From AC-69 sp044867345 (GTDB lineage Bacteria > Actinomycetota > UBA4738 > HRBIN12), in assembly GCA_044867345.1 (NCBI GenBank), contig JBIOUU010000186.1, positions 1-64,000 on the forward strand: a DNA stretch of 64,000 nucleotides. Direction: 5' to 3'. Below the pieces are notes generated by a model. It did not search any database and was not told where the DNA came from. It saw nothing but the letters and a program-made list of their open reading frames with translations. Positions 16,338 through 24,760 of this stretch are shown here, piece after piece (the stretch's first letter is position 1; every line of letters starts with the position of its first letter). Made by a program: the position numbers and the translations under genes.

Positions 16338-16799
16338 ATGGACCGACCGATCGGCATCCCCGTCAACCCGAACGACGAGTCGCCCCGCAAGGCGGTGCTC
16401 GCGCTCGTGGCCCACGACGAGAAGAAGGACGACCTCCTGCGCCTGGCCAAGCGGTATCGCTCGAGCCTGGCCCGGCTGCACCTGCTGGCCACTGCCCACA
16501 CTGGGACCGTGCTCTCGGAGGAGATCGGCCTTCCCGTCGAGCGTTTCCGGAGCGGGCCCGAAGGTGGCGACATCCAGATCGGCGCTCGGATCGTTCAGGG
16601 CGACGTGGACGCCGTCGTGTTCCTCCGCGATCCCCTGACCGCCCATCCCCACGAGCCGGACATCCAGGCGCTCCTCAAGGTCTGCGACGTGCACGGGGTG
16701 CCGGTGGCCACCAACCTCGCGTCGGCCGAGATCCTGCTCCGGTCGCTCTCGCAGGCCATCTGGTGGGGGCGGGACGCCGCGGCCGCGTCCCACGCCTAG
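16338..16799 (+). CDS. mgsA: Methylglyoxal synthase
   Basis: A 153-residue protein matching methylglyoxal synthase, which converts dihydroxyacetone phosphate to methylglyoxal and phosphate as a bypass of lower glycolysis. Family motifs visible: A-L-V-A-H-D-E-K-K-D-D near residue 21, A-T-A-H-T-G-T, G-P-E-G-G-D-I-Q-I-G-A, and V-V-F-L-R-D-P with the catalytic Asp followed by P-H-E-P-D. Length is typical. A longer in-frame extension upstream runs through the tRNA gene and is rejected. No partner glyoxalase gene is nearby. Confidence 0.95.
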   Translation: MDRPIGIPVNPNDESPRKAVLALVAHDEKKDDLLRLAKRYRSSLARLHLLATAHTGTVLSEEIGLPVERFRSGPEGGDIQIGARIVQGDVDAVVFLRDPLTAHPHEPDIQALLKVCDVHGVPVATNLASAEILLRSLSQAIWWGRDAAAASHA

Positions 16800-16822
16800 G
16801 CGCCGGCTCTCCTTCCTTCAGC

Positions 16823-19717
16823 TCAGCCCGACGGGCTCGCCGTGGGCGACGCGCTGGGCGTCACAGACGGTGAAGGTGACGGTGAGCCCGTACTGCTCCT
16901 CGAAACCAACTGCTCGGCCCGACGGATGGCGGCCTGGGCTGCGTTCACCTCGGCCTGGTAGGTCGCGAGGTTCCCCGCCTTCAGCGCCGCGTCGGCCGCG
17001 GCGAAGTGGTTCAAGGCCTGTTGCAGCAGTTGCGCGATCTGCCGCTGGACGTTTCCCCCAGGCGTCGGCCCGCCGCCGCCCGGTGGCGGCACGACGGTCG
17101 CGCCGAACGAGTCGTTCAGCGCCTCCGTCAGCGTGCTCCCCAGACCGACGTCGCCGCCGTTCGTTACCAGGACTCGCTTCAGCTCGGGGATGGCGGTCTC
17201 CTGCGCGGACCGGACGTAGACGGGCTCCACGTACAGCAGGCCGGTCCCGATGGGGATGATCAGGAAGTCCCCGAACCTGATCTCCGAGCCGCTCTGGCCG
17301 AACAGGGTCTGGTCGGCGGAGAACCTGGGGTCCTGGCGCATCCGGGCGAACACCTGCGACGGCCCGTCCACGTTCTGGCCCGGGGGGAACTCGTACGCGA
17401 CGATCTTCCCGTAATCCGGACCTGCATCGGACTTGGCCGCCATCCAGGCCACCACGTTCTGTCGCCCCTCGGGGTTGAACGGCAGGACCAGGACGAACGA
17501 TTCCTCCGCGTCACCGGGGAGGCGCAAGAGTAGGTAGTACGGGCGCATCGGGACGTTCACGTTGCTGTTCGTGTTCGCCGGGATCGTGGGATCGAACGGC
17601 ACCTGCCAGAAGTCCTGCTTCTGGTAGAAGACGCTCGCATCCGTGACGTGATAGTTGGCGAACTGGTAGGCCTGCACCTGGAACAGGTTCTCCGGGTAGC
17701 GGAAGTGGGCGGCCAGCTCCGCGGGGGCCTGATCGATCGGCGTGAACAGATCGGGAAAGGCGTTCTCCCACACCTTGATGATCGGGTCCGTCGCGTCGGC
17801 AACGTAATAGGTCATCGTGCCGTCGTACGCGTCCACGACCACCTTGACGGAGTTGCGCACGTAGTTCGCCGCACCGTGCAGCCCGCTCTGGCCGGCGTCG
17901 AGCGGGGTGGCCTGGTCCAGGGGGACCTCCTGCGAGTACGGGTAGCCGTCCGTCGTGGTGTAGGCGTCCCAGATCCACTTCACCCGGCCGCCGACGATCG
18001 CCGCGTACGGGTCGGAGTCGAACGTGAGGAACGGGGCGGCCTTCGGCACGCGGTCCTGGATGTCCCGGAAGATCAGGATCCGCGAGTTGTCCTGGATGAG
18101 CCCGGAGATCAACAGGTTGACGTCGCGGAACCGCCAGGCGAACAGGGCGCGCTTGAGGAACCCGCCGATGGGGATGCCCCCCTTCCCCTGGTACGTGCTT
18201 GAGACCTGCTGGCTGCTGCCTTCGGTGGAGGCATAGTCGAGCTCCTTGGTCCCCGTGTCGACCACGACGAACGGCGCGCCGGCCCGATTCTCCCCGTAGT
18301 AGATCCGAGGCTGCACGTCCAGGGGCGGCTGCCCCACCGGCGGGATGTCCGACAGCGTGAACTGCGGCGCGCCCTCGGCGGTGGCTGTGTTCACCGGCGC
18401 CGCGACGGCGCCGAAGCCATGGGTATACACCAGGTGCTTGTTCTGCCACGTGGCGCCGCCACCGGGGATGGAGTCCTGGTTGACCTCACGGGCCGACAGC
18501 ATGACGACCCGTCTCTCGCCGTTCAGGTCGTACCGGTCGACGTCGACGTCCTGGAACACGTAGTACTGGCGGATCCGTTGGAGGGATTCGTAGTTCTCCC
18601 GGAGGATGTCCGGTCGCCACAGCCGGATGTTGGACACGGTCGCATCGTTCCCCTCGACCTGTTGCGGCGCCACGGTGGCCGACACGGGACGCGGTTGCGC
18701 CTGGATCGTGTCGAGGCCGAACGCCGCGCGGGTGGCGGCGATGTTGCGGTCGATGTACAGGCGCTCGCGTTGGAGCTCCTGCGGGCCAACCTGGAACCGC
18801 TGGACGAACGCCGGATACGCGGCGCCGGCAGTGATCGACACCAGCGCAAGCAAGCCGAGGGCGATGACGGGGATGGCCCAACCCCGCATCCGGATGTTCA
18901 CCAGGAACAGGATCGCGCACGCGACGGCGATGAACGTCAGGATGCGAAGCGCCGGAAGCTGCGCTTTCACGTCGGTGAACGAGGCACCTTCCACGACCCC
19001 GCGTCGGGACGTGAGCAGGTCGAACGTTCCGAGGTAGTACCCCCACGCCTTCGTCAGCACGATGATCCCGAGCAGGACCGACAGGTGCGCCTTGACCTGG
19101 GGCGTGACCTTCTCGGTGAACGCGGGGGCCTGGGGTCGGATCCCCCCCCACAGGTAGTGGGCGACGGCCGTGATGAAGGTGATCCCCACGAGCGAGGAGA
19201 AGAGCCACCCCTGCACGAACTCAAGCCAGGGAAGGCCGAACACGTAGAACGCCGGATCCCGGTGGAACACGGGATCCGTCGAGCCGAACGTGACGCCGGA
19301 GGAGTTGCGCCACAACAGGAAGGTTCTCCATTGCGTGGTCACGCCCAAGCCGACGAACAGTGCGATGACGCCCGCGATGACCGGCAGCAGCCACCAGGCG
19401 TAGGGCTCGAACGCCAGCCGGTACCGCTCGATCACCTCTTGCTCGGGGCCTATGGCCCGGTAGCTCGGCGTGAGGAGCCGGACGATCAGCAGGTTCGCGT
19501 ACAGGATGGCGAAGAACGCGGCCCCGAAGATGAGGCCGAGGGCGATCTTCGTCCGAAGGATCGTCCAGAAGACCTGGCTGAAACCTACCTCTCGGAACCA
19601 CAACAGATCGACGAAGAAGCCGGAAAGGGCAGTGAAGCCAGCAAGGAGCAACACCAGCGCGACCCCGGCGATGATCAGCCACCGCCGCCCGCGTCCGGCT
19701 TGGACGACGCGCGCCAC
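16823..19717 (-). CDS. UPF0182 family membrane protein
   Basis: A 964-residue member of UPF0182, very large membrane proteins common in Actinobacteria and of unknown function. Seven hydrophobic helices are predicted in the first ~300 residues; the large remainder is hydrophilic with conserved segments such as F-W-T-I-L-R-T near residue 46, Y-Y-G-E-N and Y-P-Y-S-Q. The last ~25 residues are a P-S/P-T tail like that of the secreted amidase. GTG start with an AAAGGA ribosome-binding site. Convergent with mgsA. Confidence 0.92.
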   Translation of the reverse strand: MARVVQAGRGRRWLIIAGVALVLLLAGFTALSGFFVDLLWFREVGFSQVFWTILRTKIALGLIFGAAFFAILYANLLIVRLLTPSYRAIGPEQEVIERYRLAFEPYAWWLLPVIAGVIALFVGLGVTTQWRTFLLWRNSSGVTFGSTDPVFHRDPAFYVFGLPWLEFVQGWLFSSLVGITFITAVAHYLWGGIRPQAPAFTEKVTPQVKAHLSVLLGIIVLTKAWGYYLGTFDLLTSRRGVVEGASFTDVKAQLPALRILTFIAVACAILFLVNIRMRGWAIPVIALGLLALVSITAGAAYPAFVQRFQVGPQELQRERLYIDRNIAATRAAFGLDTIQAQPRPVSATVAPQQVEGNDATVSNIRLWRPDILRENYESLQRIRQYYVFQDVDVDRYDLNGERRVVMLSAREVNQDSIPGGGATWQNKHLVYTHGFGAVAAPVNTATAEGAPQFTLSDIPPVGQPPLDVQPRIYYGENRAGAPFVVVDTGTKELDYASTEGSSQQVSSTYQGKGGIPIGGFLKRALFAWRFRDVNLLISGLIQDNSRILIFRDIQDRVPKAAPFLTFDSDPYAAIVGGRVKWIWDAYTTTDGYPYSQEVPLDQATPLDAGQSGLHGAANYVRNSVKVVVDAYDGTMTYYVADATDPIIKVWENAFPDLFTPIDQAPAELAAHFRYPENLFQVQAYQFANYHVTDASVFYQKQDFWQVPFDPTIPANTNSNVNVPMRPYYLLLRLPGDAEESFVLVLPFNPEGRQNVVAWMAAKSDAGPDYGKIVAYEFPPGQNVDGPSQVFARMRQDPRFSADQTLFGQSGSEIRFGDFLIIPIGTGLLYVEPVYVRSAQETAIPELKRVLVTNGGDVGLGSTLTEALNDSFGATVVPPPGGGGPTPGGNVQRQIAQLLQQALNHFAAADAALKAGNLATYQAEVNAAQAAIRRAEQLVSRSSTGSPSPSPSVTPSASPTASPSG

Positions 19718-19782
19718 ACGGGTCCTTTCGGTTCCGGGAAACGCGTCAGCCTATCATCGGGGCTTCGGTCGGGCGGACCCGG

Positions 19783-20769
19783 TCACGATCCCTTCCCCAG
19801 GTAGTCCAACGCATCCTGGAACGACGACACGGGCACGAGATCCATGCCGTCGCCTCCCGCCGCTTTCGCCGCCACGAGGTTACCTTCGGGCACGAGGAAC
19901 ACCGACGCTCCGGCATGCTCGGCGGCCACGACCTTCTCCTCGATGCCGCCGATGGGATAGACCGTGCCATCCAACCCGATCTGTCCGGTCCCGGCGATGG
20001 TCCGGTCGCCTGTCAGATCGCCCGGGGTGAGGAGGTCGTACAGCCCCAGGGCCCACATCAGCCCCGCCGACGGACCCCCGACGTCGCCACTCTCGATCCG
20101 TACCCCGAACGGGAAGTTCGAGATGAGCGACACCCCGACCAGGGGCTCGTCTCTTCCGCCACAGGGCGCCCTGCGGAGGTCCACGCGGTGCTGCTCTCCA
20201 CCAGCTCTGATCTCGAACGTGAGCGTCGACCCTGAGGGTGCGGATTCGATGAGCCTGCTGGCTTGGGCCGCCCCTCCGATGGTTTGGCCGTCGATCGCCT
20301 TGATGAGGTCACCGGGGTAGAGCACCCCGTCGGCCGCGCAGCCGGCGACCACGCCCTCGACCAACGCCCCGGGGCGGTGTTCCTTGGGGTAGCCGGTGAG
20401 ATCCGACAGCGCCACGGAGGTCGCGTCGAGCTTGCTCTGGTCCATCTGCGAGATGGCCCGCTGGTGCTCTTCGGTCTTGGTCTCCCCCGGTGTGAACAGG
20501 TCCGACCTGGGTACGACAGCCTGGTCCGGGTCGAGCCAGGCGAGGAGCGCACCGAGTGCCGTGAGCTGCCGGAACCGTACGGAGGTCATCACGAAGCGGC
20601 CAGAAGATCCGTACTCGGGATGGCCGGTCACCTGGATGAGCGGCAGGACCTCTCGTGCGGGGCCCGGACCCAGCGAGTACAGCGGGAGCCAGACCGTGCC
20701 GGACAGCACGAATGCGGCGACCAGCGACAGGACCAGGCCGATCTTGATGAGGCGCTTCGCGGGCGGCAT
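19783..20769 (-). CDS. YlbL-like PDZ domain / Lon-fold serine protease
   Basis: A 328-residue secreted or membrane-anchored protease. Residues 8-32 form a signal anchor; a PDZ domain spans about 130-205 (L-Y-P-G-D-L-I-K-A-I-D-G); the C-terminal Lon (S16) domain has the catalytic Ser at 234 in G-G-P-S-A-G and Lys at 279 in G-G-I-E-E-K-V. This architecture equals Bacillus YlbL and mycobacterial Rv3194c. In B. subtilis YlbL degrades the SOS division inhibitor YneA; the target here is unknown. Lies 65 bases upstream of UPF0182 on the same strand, a common actinobacterial pairing. Start follows TAGCAT by eight bases. Confidence 0.93.
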   Translation of the reverse strand: MPPAKRLIKIGLVLSLVAAFVLSGTVWLPLYSLGPGPAREVLPLIQVTGHPEYGSSGRFVMTSVRFRQLTALGALLAWLDPDQAVVPRSDLFTPGETKTEEHQRAISQMDQSKLDATSVALSDLTGYPKEHRPGALVEGVVAGCAADGVLYPGDLIKAIDGQTIGGAAQASRLIESAPSGSTLTFEIRAGGEQHRVDLRRAPCGGRDEPLVGVSLISNFPFGVRIESGDVGGPSAGLMWALGLYDLLTPGDLTGDRTIAGTGQIGLDGTVYPIGGIEEKVVAAEHAGASVFLVPEGNLVAAKAAGGDGMDLVPVSSFQDALDYLGKGS

Positions 20770-20777
20770 CGGGTCCC

Positions 20778-20783
20778 ATGCTA
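20778..20783 (-). promoter_or_regulatory. -10 element of the YlbL-like gene
   Basis: TAGCAT on the minus strand eight bases before the ATG, consistent with a leaderless or one-base-leader transcript. Confidence 0.4.
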
Positions 20784-20844
20784 CGGGCGCCGCATTCGCC
20801 CGGGGGGGAACCGGAGGGCGTACCCTCTCGTCGGAAGGTCGTTG

Positions 20845-21204
20845 ATGAACCCCGTGGCCATCATCGGGATCGCCCTCGGCGTGGGCCTCATGGTCTACGC
20901 GTTGTCGCTACGCAATGAGGAAGACGTGCTCCTCGCCGGGCGCATCCGCCCAGATGCCAAGGCGGCCCGGCGAGGGCGAGAGGACGAACCGCGTGCCGTG
21001 GGCTTCGGTCGGGGTGAGGATGTGCCTGGAGACTCGTTCGTCTACGTGCCGGTGATCACCACCCCGGCCACGATTCGCACCCGGCTCATGGGCCTCGGAG
21101 GCCTGATCCTGTTGGTCGTGATGTCCGCAGCGTTCCTGGCCCTGGCCATCTATCAGGCCGGGCACGTCATCAATCAGACCCTGGCCCGGTTCCTGGGCAA
21201 GTGA
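20845..21204 (+). CDS. Two-helix membrane protein, unknown function
   Basis: A 119-residue protein with hydrophobic helices at about residues 3-20 and 86-107 separated by a charged ~60-residue loop rich in Arg, Glu and Gly. No recognised family. The ATG at 20845 has GGAAGG seven bases upstream; a TTG one codon earlier is also possible. Divergent from the YlbL-like gene and convergent with mreB (6 bases apart). Confidence 0.65.
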   Translation: MNPVAIIGIALGVGLMVYALSLRNEEDVLLAGRIRPDAKAARRGREDEPRAVGFGRGEDVPGDSFVYVPVITTPATIRTRLMGLGGLILLVVMSAAFLALAIYQAGHVINQTLARFLGK

Positions 21205-21210
21205 TCGGGT

Positions 21211-22218
21211 TCAGCGTCGCCTGACGAGCTGGAACGAGCTTCGATACTCGTCGAGGTGGTCCAGCATGGCCCCCGCTCCGAGGACCACGGTCTCGAGCGG
21301 GCGCTCGGTGAGGTGGACGGGGACCTCGCATTCCTGCGCGAGGAGCAGGTCCATCCCCCGAACGAGTCCGCCCCCTCCGGTCAGGAACATGCCGGTCTCC
21401 AGGACGTCGTGGGTGAGCTCGGGTGGAGCCTCGGCCAGGGTCTGGCGCGCCGCGTCGACGATGGCCTGAACCGGCTCGGCCATGGCCAGGCGGATCTCGT
21501 CCTCGGTGACCCGGACCTTCCTCGGCGCGCCGCTCGCGATGTCCCGCCCGGTCACCACGGCGACCATTCGGGCAGGCGTGGGGAACGCGGCTCCGATGGC
21601 CACCTTCAGCTCCTCGGCCGCCCGCTCTCCGATGGTCACGCCGTACCGCGTGCGGAAGTGGTCCCGGATGGACCCGTCCATGTCGAACCCGCCGGTGCGG
21701 ACGGAGCGGCCGCTCACGACCCCGCCCATGGACACCACGGCCATCTCCGTCGTCCCGCCTCCGATGTCGATGATCAGGTTGCCGACCGGCTCGTTGATGG
21801 GCAGCCCGGCCCCGATCGCCGCCGACAGGCCCTCCTCCACCAGCACGGGGTTCCGTCCCCCGGCGAACCGAATCGCCTCTCGGACGGCTCGGAGCTCGAC
21901 GGGACTGCTCTCCGACGAGACGGACACTACGACCCTCGGCTTGGGGAACTTCGACACACCGATCTTTCGGAGCACGAGGGCGATCATCTGCTGCGTCATG
22001 TCGAACTCCGTCATGACCCCGTGGCGGAGCGGCCGCACCACCGACCGATTCCCGGCCGAGCCGCCGAGCATCTGCCAGGCCTCGGCCCCCGCGAACTCGA
22101 CTTTCCCCGTCGATCCGTTCAAGGCGATGACGGTGGGCTCGTTGAACACGATCCCCTCGCCCTGCCGGTACACGAGCGTGTTGGCCGTTCCCAGGTCGAT
22201 CGCGATCTCGCGGCCCAC
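21211..22218 (-). CDS. mreB: Rod shape-determining protein MreB
   Basis: A 335-residue actin-fold ATPase. Phosphate-1 motif A-I-D-L-G-T-A-N-T-L-V-Y at the N-terminus, connect/phosphate-2 I-I-D-I-G-G-G-T-T-E-M-A, and adenosine motif T-G-G-G-G-L-V-R-G-M-D confirm MreB rather than DnaK or FtsA. It would organise lateral wall synthesis. GTG at 22216-22218 shares one base with the stop of moaE (TAGTG), so the two genes are probably translationally coupled; this decides the start. No mreC, mreD or rodA follows, which is unusual for a rod-shape locus. Confidence 0.95.
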   Translation of the reverse strand: MGREIAIDLGTANTLVYRQGEGIVFNEPTVIALNGSTGKVEFAGAEAWQMLGGSAGNRSVVRPLRHGVMTEFDMTQQMIALVLRKIGVSKFPKPRVVVSVSSESSPVELRAVREAIRFAGGRNPVLVEEGLSAAIGAGLPINEPVGNLIIDIGGGTTEMAVVSMGGVVSGRSVRTGGFDMDGSIRDHFRTRYGVTIGERAAEELKVAIGAAFPTPARMVAVVTGRDIASGAPRKVRVTEDEIRLAMAEPVQAIVDAARQTLAEAPPELTHDVLETGMFLTGGGGLVRGMDLLLAQECEVPVHLTERPLETVVLGAGAMLDHLDEYRSSFQLVRRR

Positions 22219-22643
22219 TAGCTCCCCGTCACCCAGTGGGACTCGCCTTCGGCGAGGTGCTCCTTCTTCCAGATGGGAACGTCTTCCTTCAGCCGTTCGA
22301 TCCCGTACCGGCAGGCGTCGAAGGCCTCGGCGCGATGGGGGGCCGAGCACGCCACGACGACGGAGCCCTCCCCGATGGCCAGGTCACCGGTTCGGTGCAG
22401 GAGCGCCACCTTGCGGACCGGCCACCTCTCGAGCATCACCCCGCCGATCTCCTCCAGGCGCTTGGTCGCCAGTTCCTCCCAGGCCTCGTAGGTGAGGCCG
22501 GTGACCGTGCCCGCGGCCGATTGATTTCGGACCGTTCCCAGGAAGACACAGGTACCGCCGGCAGCCGGATCGGCCACGAAGGCGGCCGCCTCATCGGCGC
22601 CGATCGGCTCGGGTGTGATCCGGATCAACAGTCGGTCTGGCAT
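22218..22643 (-). CDS. moaE: Molybdopterin synthase catalytic subunit
   Basis: A 141-residue MoaE. The family pattern G-A-x-x-x-F-x-G-x-V-R-N at residues ~29-40, Y-E-A-W near 52, H-R-T-G-D-L near 84, R-x-x-A-F-x-A-C near 105, and the catalytic P-I-W-K-K-E region near 124 are all present. It transfers sulfur from thiocarboxylated MoaD to precursor Z in molybdenum cofactor synthesis. No other moa gene is in the window. TAGAAT lies six bases before the ATG with no ribosome-binding site. Directly upstream of mreB with a one-base overlap. Confidence 0.95.
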   Translation of the reverse strand: MPDRLLIRITPEPIGADEAAAFVADPAAGGTCVFLGTVRNQSAAGTVTGLTYEAWEELATKRLEEIGGVMLERWPVRKVALLHRTGDLAIGEGSVVVACSAPHRAEAFDACRYGIERLKEDVPIWKKEHLAEGESHWVTGS

Positions 22644-22649
22644 GGCCCC

Positions 22650-22655
22650 ATTCTA
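22650..22655 (-). promoter_or_regulatory. -10 element of leaderless moaE-mreB operon
   Basis: TAGAAT on the minus strand (five of six to consensus) exactly six bases before the moaE ATG. Confidence 0.55.
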
Positions 22656-22703
22656 GGGAGGCAGGGAACGACCTCCGGGGACGGCGTAACGAAAGCCCCC
22701 ACC

Positions 22704-22709
22704 TACAAT
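22704..22709 (+). promoter_or_regulatory. -10 element of leaderless DUF2342 gene
   Basis: TACAAT (five of six to consensus), seven bases before the ATG at 22717. It covers another in-frame ATG at 22708, which argues that the downstream ATG is the start. Confidence 0.55.
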
Positions 22710-22716
22710 GGTCGGC

Positions 22717-23895
22717 ATGGACGAGCCGCGCGAGCCGCAGCAGAATCCGTTCTCAATCGGGGACGCGTGGGCGGATGCCCCCCTGCTCCGGGAGATCCAG
22801 CGCGTGTTGCTGTCCTCGACCGGGCCGGTGAACTGGGAGCTGGCCCGCCAGATCGGCATCGCCTCGGCGTCGTGGGGCGGAGGGGACTCGGCACCCACAG
22901 ACGACGATCGGCGGACCTTCGAGGAAGCCGTCCGCCTGGCCGAGCTGAAGGTCCAGGCGTCCACCGGCCTCGAACCCCCTCACGACATTCCCCGCGTCGA
23001 CCCGGTTCGCCGGGGACAGTGGGTCCAGGCCAACATCGATGGGCTGAAGGCCATCGTCGAGCCGGCCGCGTCGAAGCTCGCCGAGGCAGTGGAGCGGGCT
23101 CAGGGCGAGGCGGCACCCGCGGAGACGGGCGGGTTCGCCCAGCAGATGCTCCGACAGCTCTCCCCGCTCTTACTCGGGGCCCAGGTCGGGTCCGTTCTCG
23201 GCTACCTCGCGCAACACGTCCTGGGGCAGTACGACATCGCCGTCCCTCGTTCGGACCCGCCGGCGCTCATGTTCGTGGTTCCCAACATCGCCGCCTTCGA
23301 GCGCGACTGGAGCCTGCCGCCCACGGAGTTCCGCACCTGGGTGGCGCTCCATGAGGTCACGCACCGGTTCGAGTTCGCCCGGCCGTGGTCCCTCGGACGG
23401 TTCCGCTCGCTGCTCGAGGACTTCCTCTCCACCGTGGAGCTGGACGTCACTGGCCTCCAGGCCCGCCTCGAGTCATTCGACACGTCCGATCCGCAAGCCA
23501 TGCAGGACATGCTCCAGGGCGAGGAGGGCCTGTTCGGCACGGTGCTCGACCAGGAGCAGCGGCTCAAGCTGGGGAGGATCCAGTCATTCATGGCCTCGGC
23601 CGAGGGCTACGGGGACCACGTGACGCACGCGATCGGACGAGAGCTGCTCTCCTCGTACGGCCGGATCGAGGAGGCCATGCGGCGGTACCGTGAGACCGAG
23701 CAGGGCGACCCGGTGTTCGAGCGGCTCCTGGGGATCGAGATGAAGCGTGAGCAGTACCGGTTGGGCAGGCACTTCTGCGACGCCGTCGTCGAGGTCACCG
23801 ATGAGCGGACGCTGGCCAGGATGTGGGAATCGCAGGACTCGCTCCCCTCGCTCCCCGAGCTCGAGGAGCCACGGCTGTGGCTGGCCAGGATCTGA
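22717..23895 (+). CDS. Zinc-dependent metalloprotease-like protein (DUF2342, F420-associated)
   Basis: A 392-residue protein of the DUF2342/zincin family, often described as coenzyme F420 biosynthesis-associated because of genomic co-occurrence. The zinc motif H-E-V-T-H-R-F-E-F lies near residue 213, preceded by F-V-V-P-N-I-A. A C-terminal helical half contains L-L-G-I-E-M-K-R-E-Q-Y-R-L-G-R-H-F-C-D-A-V, a conserved helix of this family. Proteolytic activity is not proven for relatives. The start is chosen from the -10 position seven bases upstream. The next gene follows by 45 bases and may be co-transcribed. Confidence 0.88.
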   Translation: MDEPREPQQNPFSIGDAWADAPLLREIQRVLLSSTGPVNWELARQIGIASASWGGGDSAPTDDDRRTFEEAVRLAELKVQASTGLEPPHDIPRVDPVRRGQWVQANIDGLKAIVEPAASKLAEAVERAQGEAAPAETGGFAQQMLRQLSPLLLGAQVGSVLGYLAQHVLGQYDIAVPRSDPPALMFVVPNIAAFERDWSLPPTEFRTWVALHEVTHRFEFARPWSLGRFRSLLEDFLSTVELDVTGLQARLESFDTSDPQAMQDMLQGEEGLFGTVLDQEQRLKLGRIQSFMASAEGYGDHVTHAIGRELLSSYGRIEEAMRRYRETEQGDPVFERLLGIEMKREQYRLGRHFCDAVVEVTDERTLARMWESQDSLPSLPELEEPRLWLARI

Positions 23896-23940
23896 CGGGG
23901 GCCGCGCGGGGCCACTGACCTCCGATATCCTTTCCGCCCG

Positions 23941-24738
23941 ATGACCGTCGGAGAGCTCGTCTTCGCGAGCGTCGTGGATCAGCGGGTCTACGCTGCGCAG
24001 GGCGAACGGGGATCGAACGGCGTCTACCTCCTGGGCGTCCCCGGACGAGCCCTGCCCTTCGTGTTGTACCGGGGCTGGAAGATCGGGACCGGCATGGTCA
24101 CCGAGAGCGTGGACTTCTACGGACCGTCCGGGCGTCTCGTCTATCGATGGGGTCCGGTGGTCCGCCGGATGCTCGGCATGATGGATCTGACCGAGGAACG
24201 TGATCTCGTCGAGGACGCGCAGTTCGACGAGACGGGCATGTACGTCGTCTCGTTCGTCGTCGAGGACGAGATCGTGGGCGAGATCGAATGCCCGGTGTTC
24301 GTCCAGACCGCTCCGGCCAAGCTACCGAAGGACATCGAGGACGGCCTGCGAGGCTCCGACGTCATCTGGGTGGGACCGGAGCAGAACGGGAAGCCCAGCG
24401 CGGTCCCCGTGTGGTTCGTGTACCGGAACGGAAGGATCTACGTCCTGTCGAAGAAGGAGCCGGGGCCGGAGGAGCAGACCGTCCCCGGGATCCCCGGAGC
24501 GTCGGACGTGATCGTGGTGACCCGGTACAAAGCCACGAACCCCGAGCGACGGGGTCGCGACGCCGCGCTGCGGGAATTCCACGCCACCGTGCGGACGCTG
24601 GAGGGCCCGGAGTGGGAGGAGGCCGCGAAGCTCCTCGTGGACCGGCGCCGGAGCCGGGCGGGGCCGCCGGCCGAGTGGATCGAGCGGTGGCGCGGATCGT
24701 GCGCGATCGCCGAGCTCACCCCGGTGATCCCGCTGTGA
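23941..24738 (+). CDS. Unrecognised protein with C-terminal PNPOx-like segment
   Basis: A 265-residue soluble protein. Residues 1-115 are a beta-rich region I do not recognise, with strands such as G-V-Y-L-L-G-V-P and V-V-S-F-V-V-E-D-E-I. Residues ~125-225 resemble the split-barrel of pyridoxamine-phosphate-oxidase-like flavin/F420-binding proteins (D-V-I-W-V-G ... A-V-P-V-W-F-V-Y-R-N-G-R-I-Y-V-L-S-K). Together with the DUF2342 gene upstream, a link to F420 chemistry is conceivable but inferred. No signal peptide or membrane span. TATCCT lies nine bases before the ATG. Confidence 0.65.
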   Translation: MTVGELVFASVVDQRVYAAQGERGSNGVYLLGVPGRALPFVLYRGWKIGTGMVTESVDFYGPSGRLVYRWGPVVRRMLGMMDLTEERDLVEDAQFDETGMYVVSFVVEDEIVGEIECPVFVQTAPAKLPKDIEDGLRGSDVIWVGPEQNGKPSAVPVWFVYRNGRIYVLSKKEPGPEEQTVPGIPGASDVIVVTRYKATNPERRGRDAALREFHATVRTLEGPEWEEAAKLLVDRRRSRAGPPAEWIERWRGSCAIAELTPVIPL

Positions 24739-24760
24739 GACCCGCGATCGGCGCGAGCGC

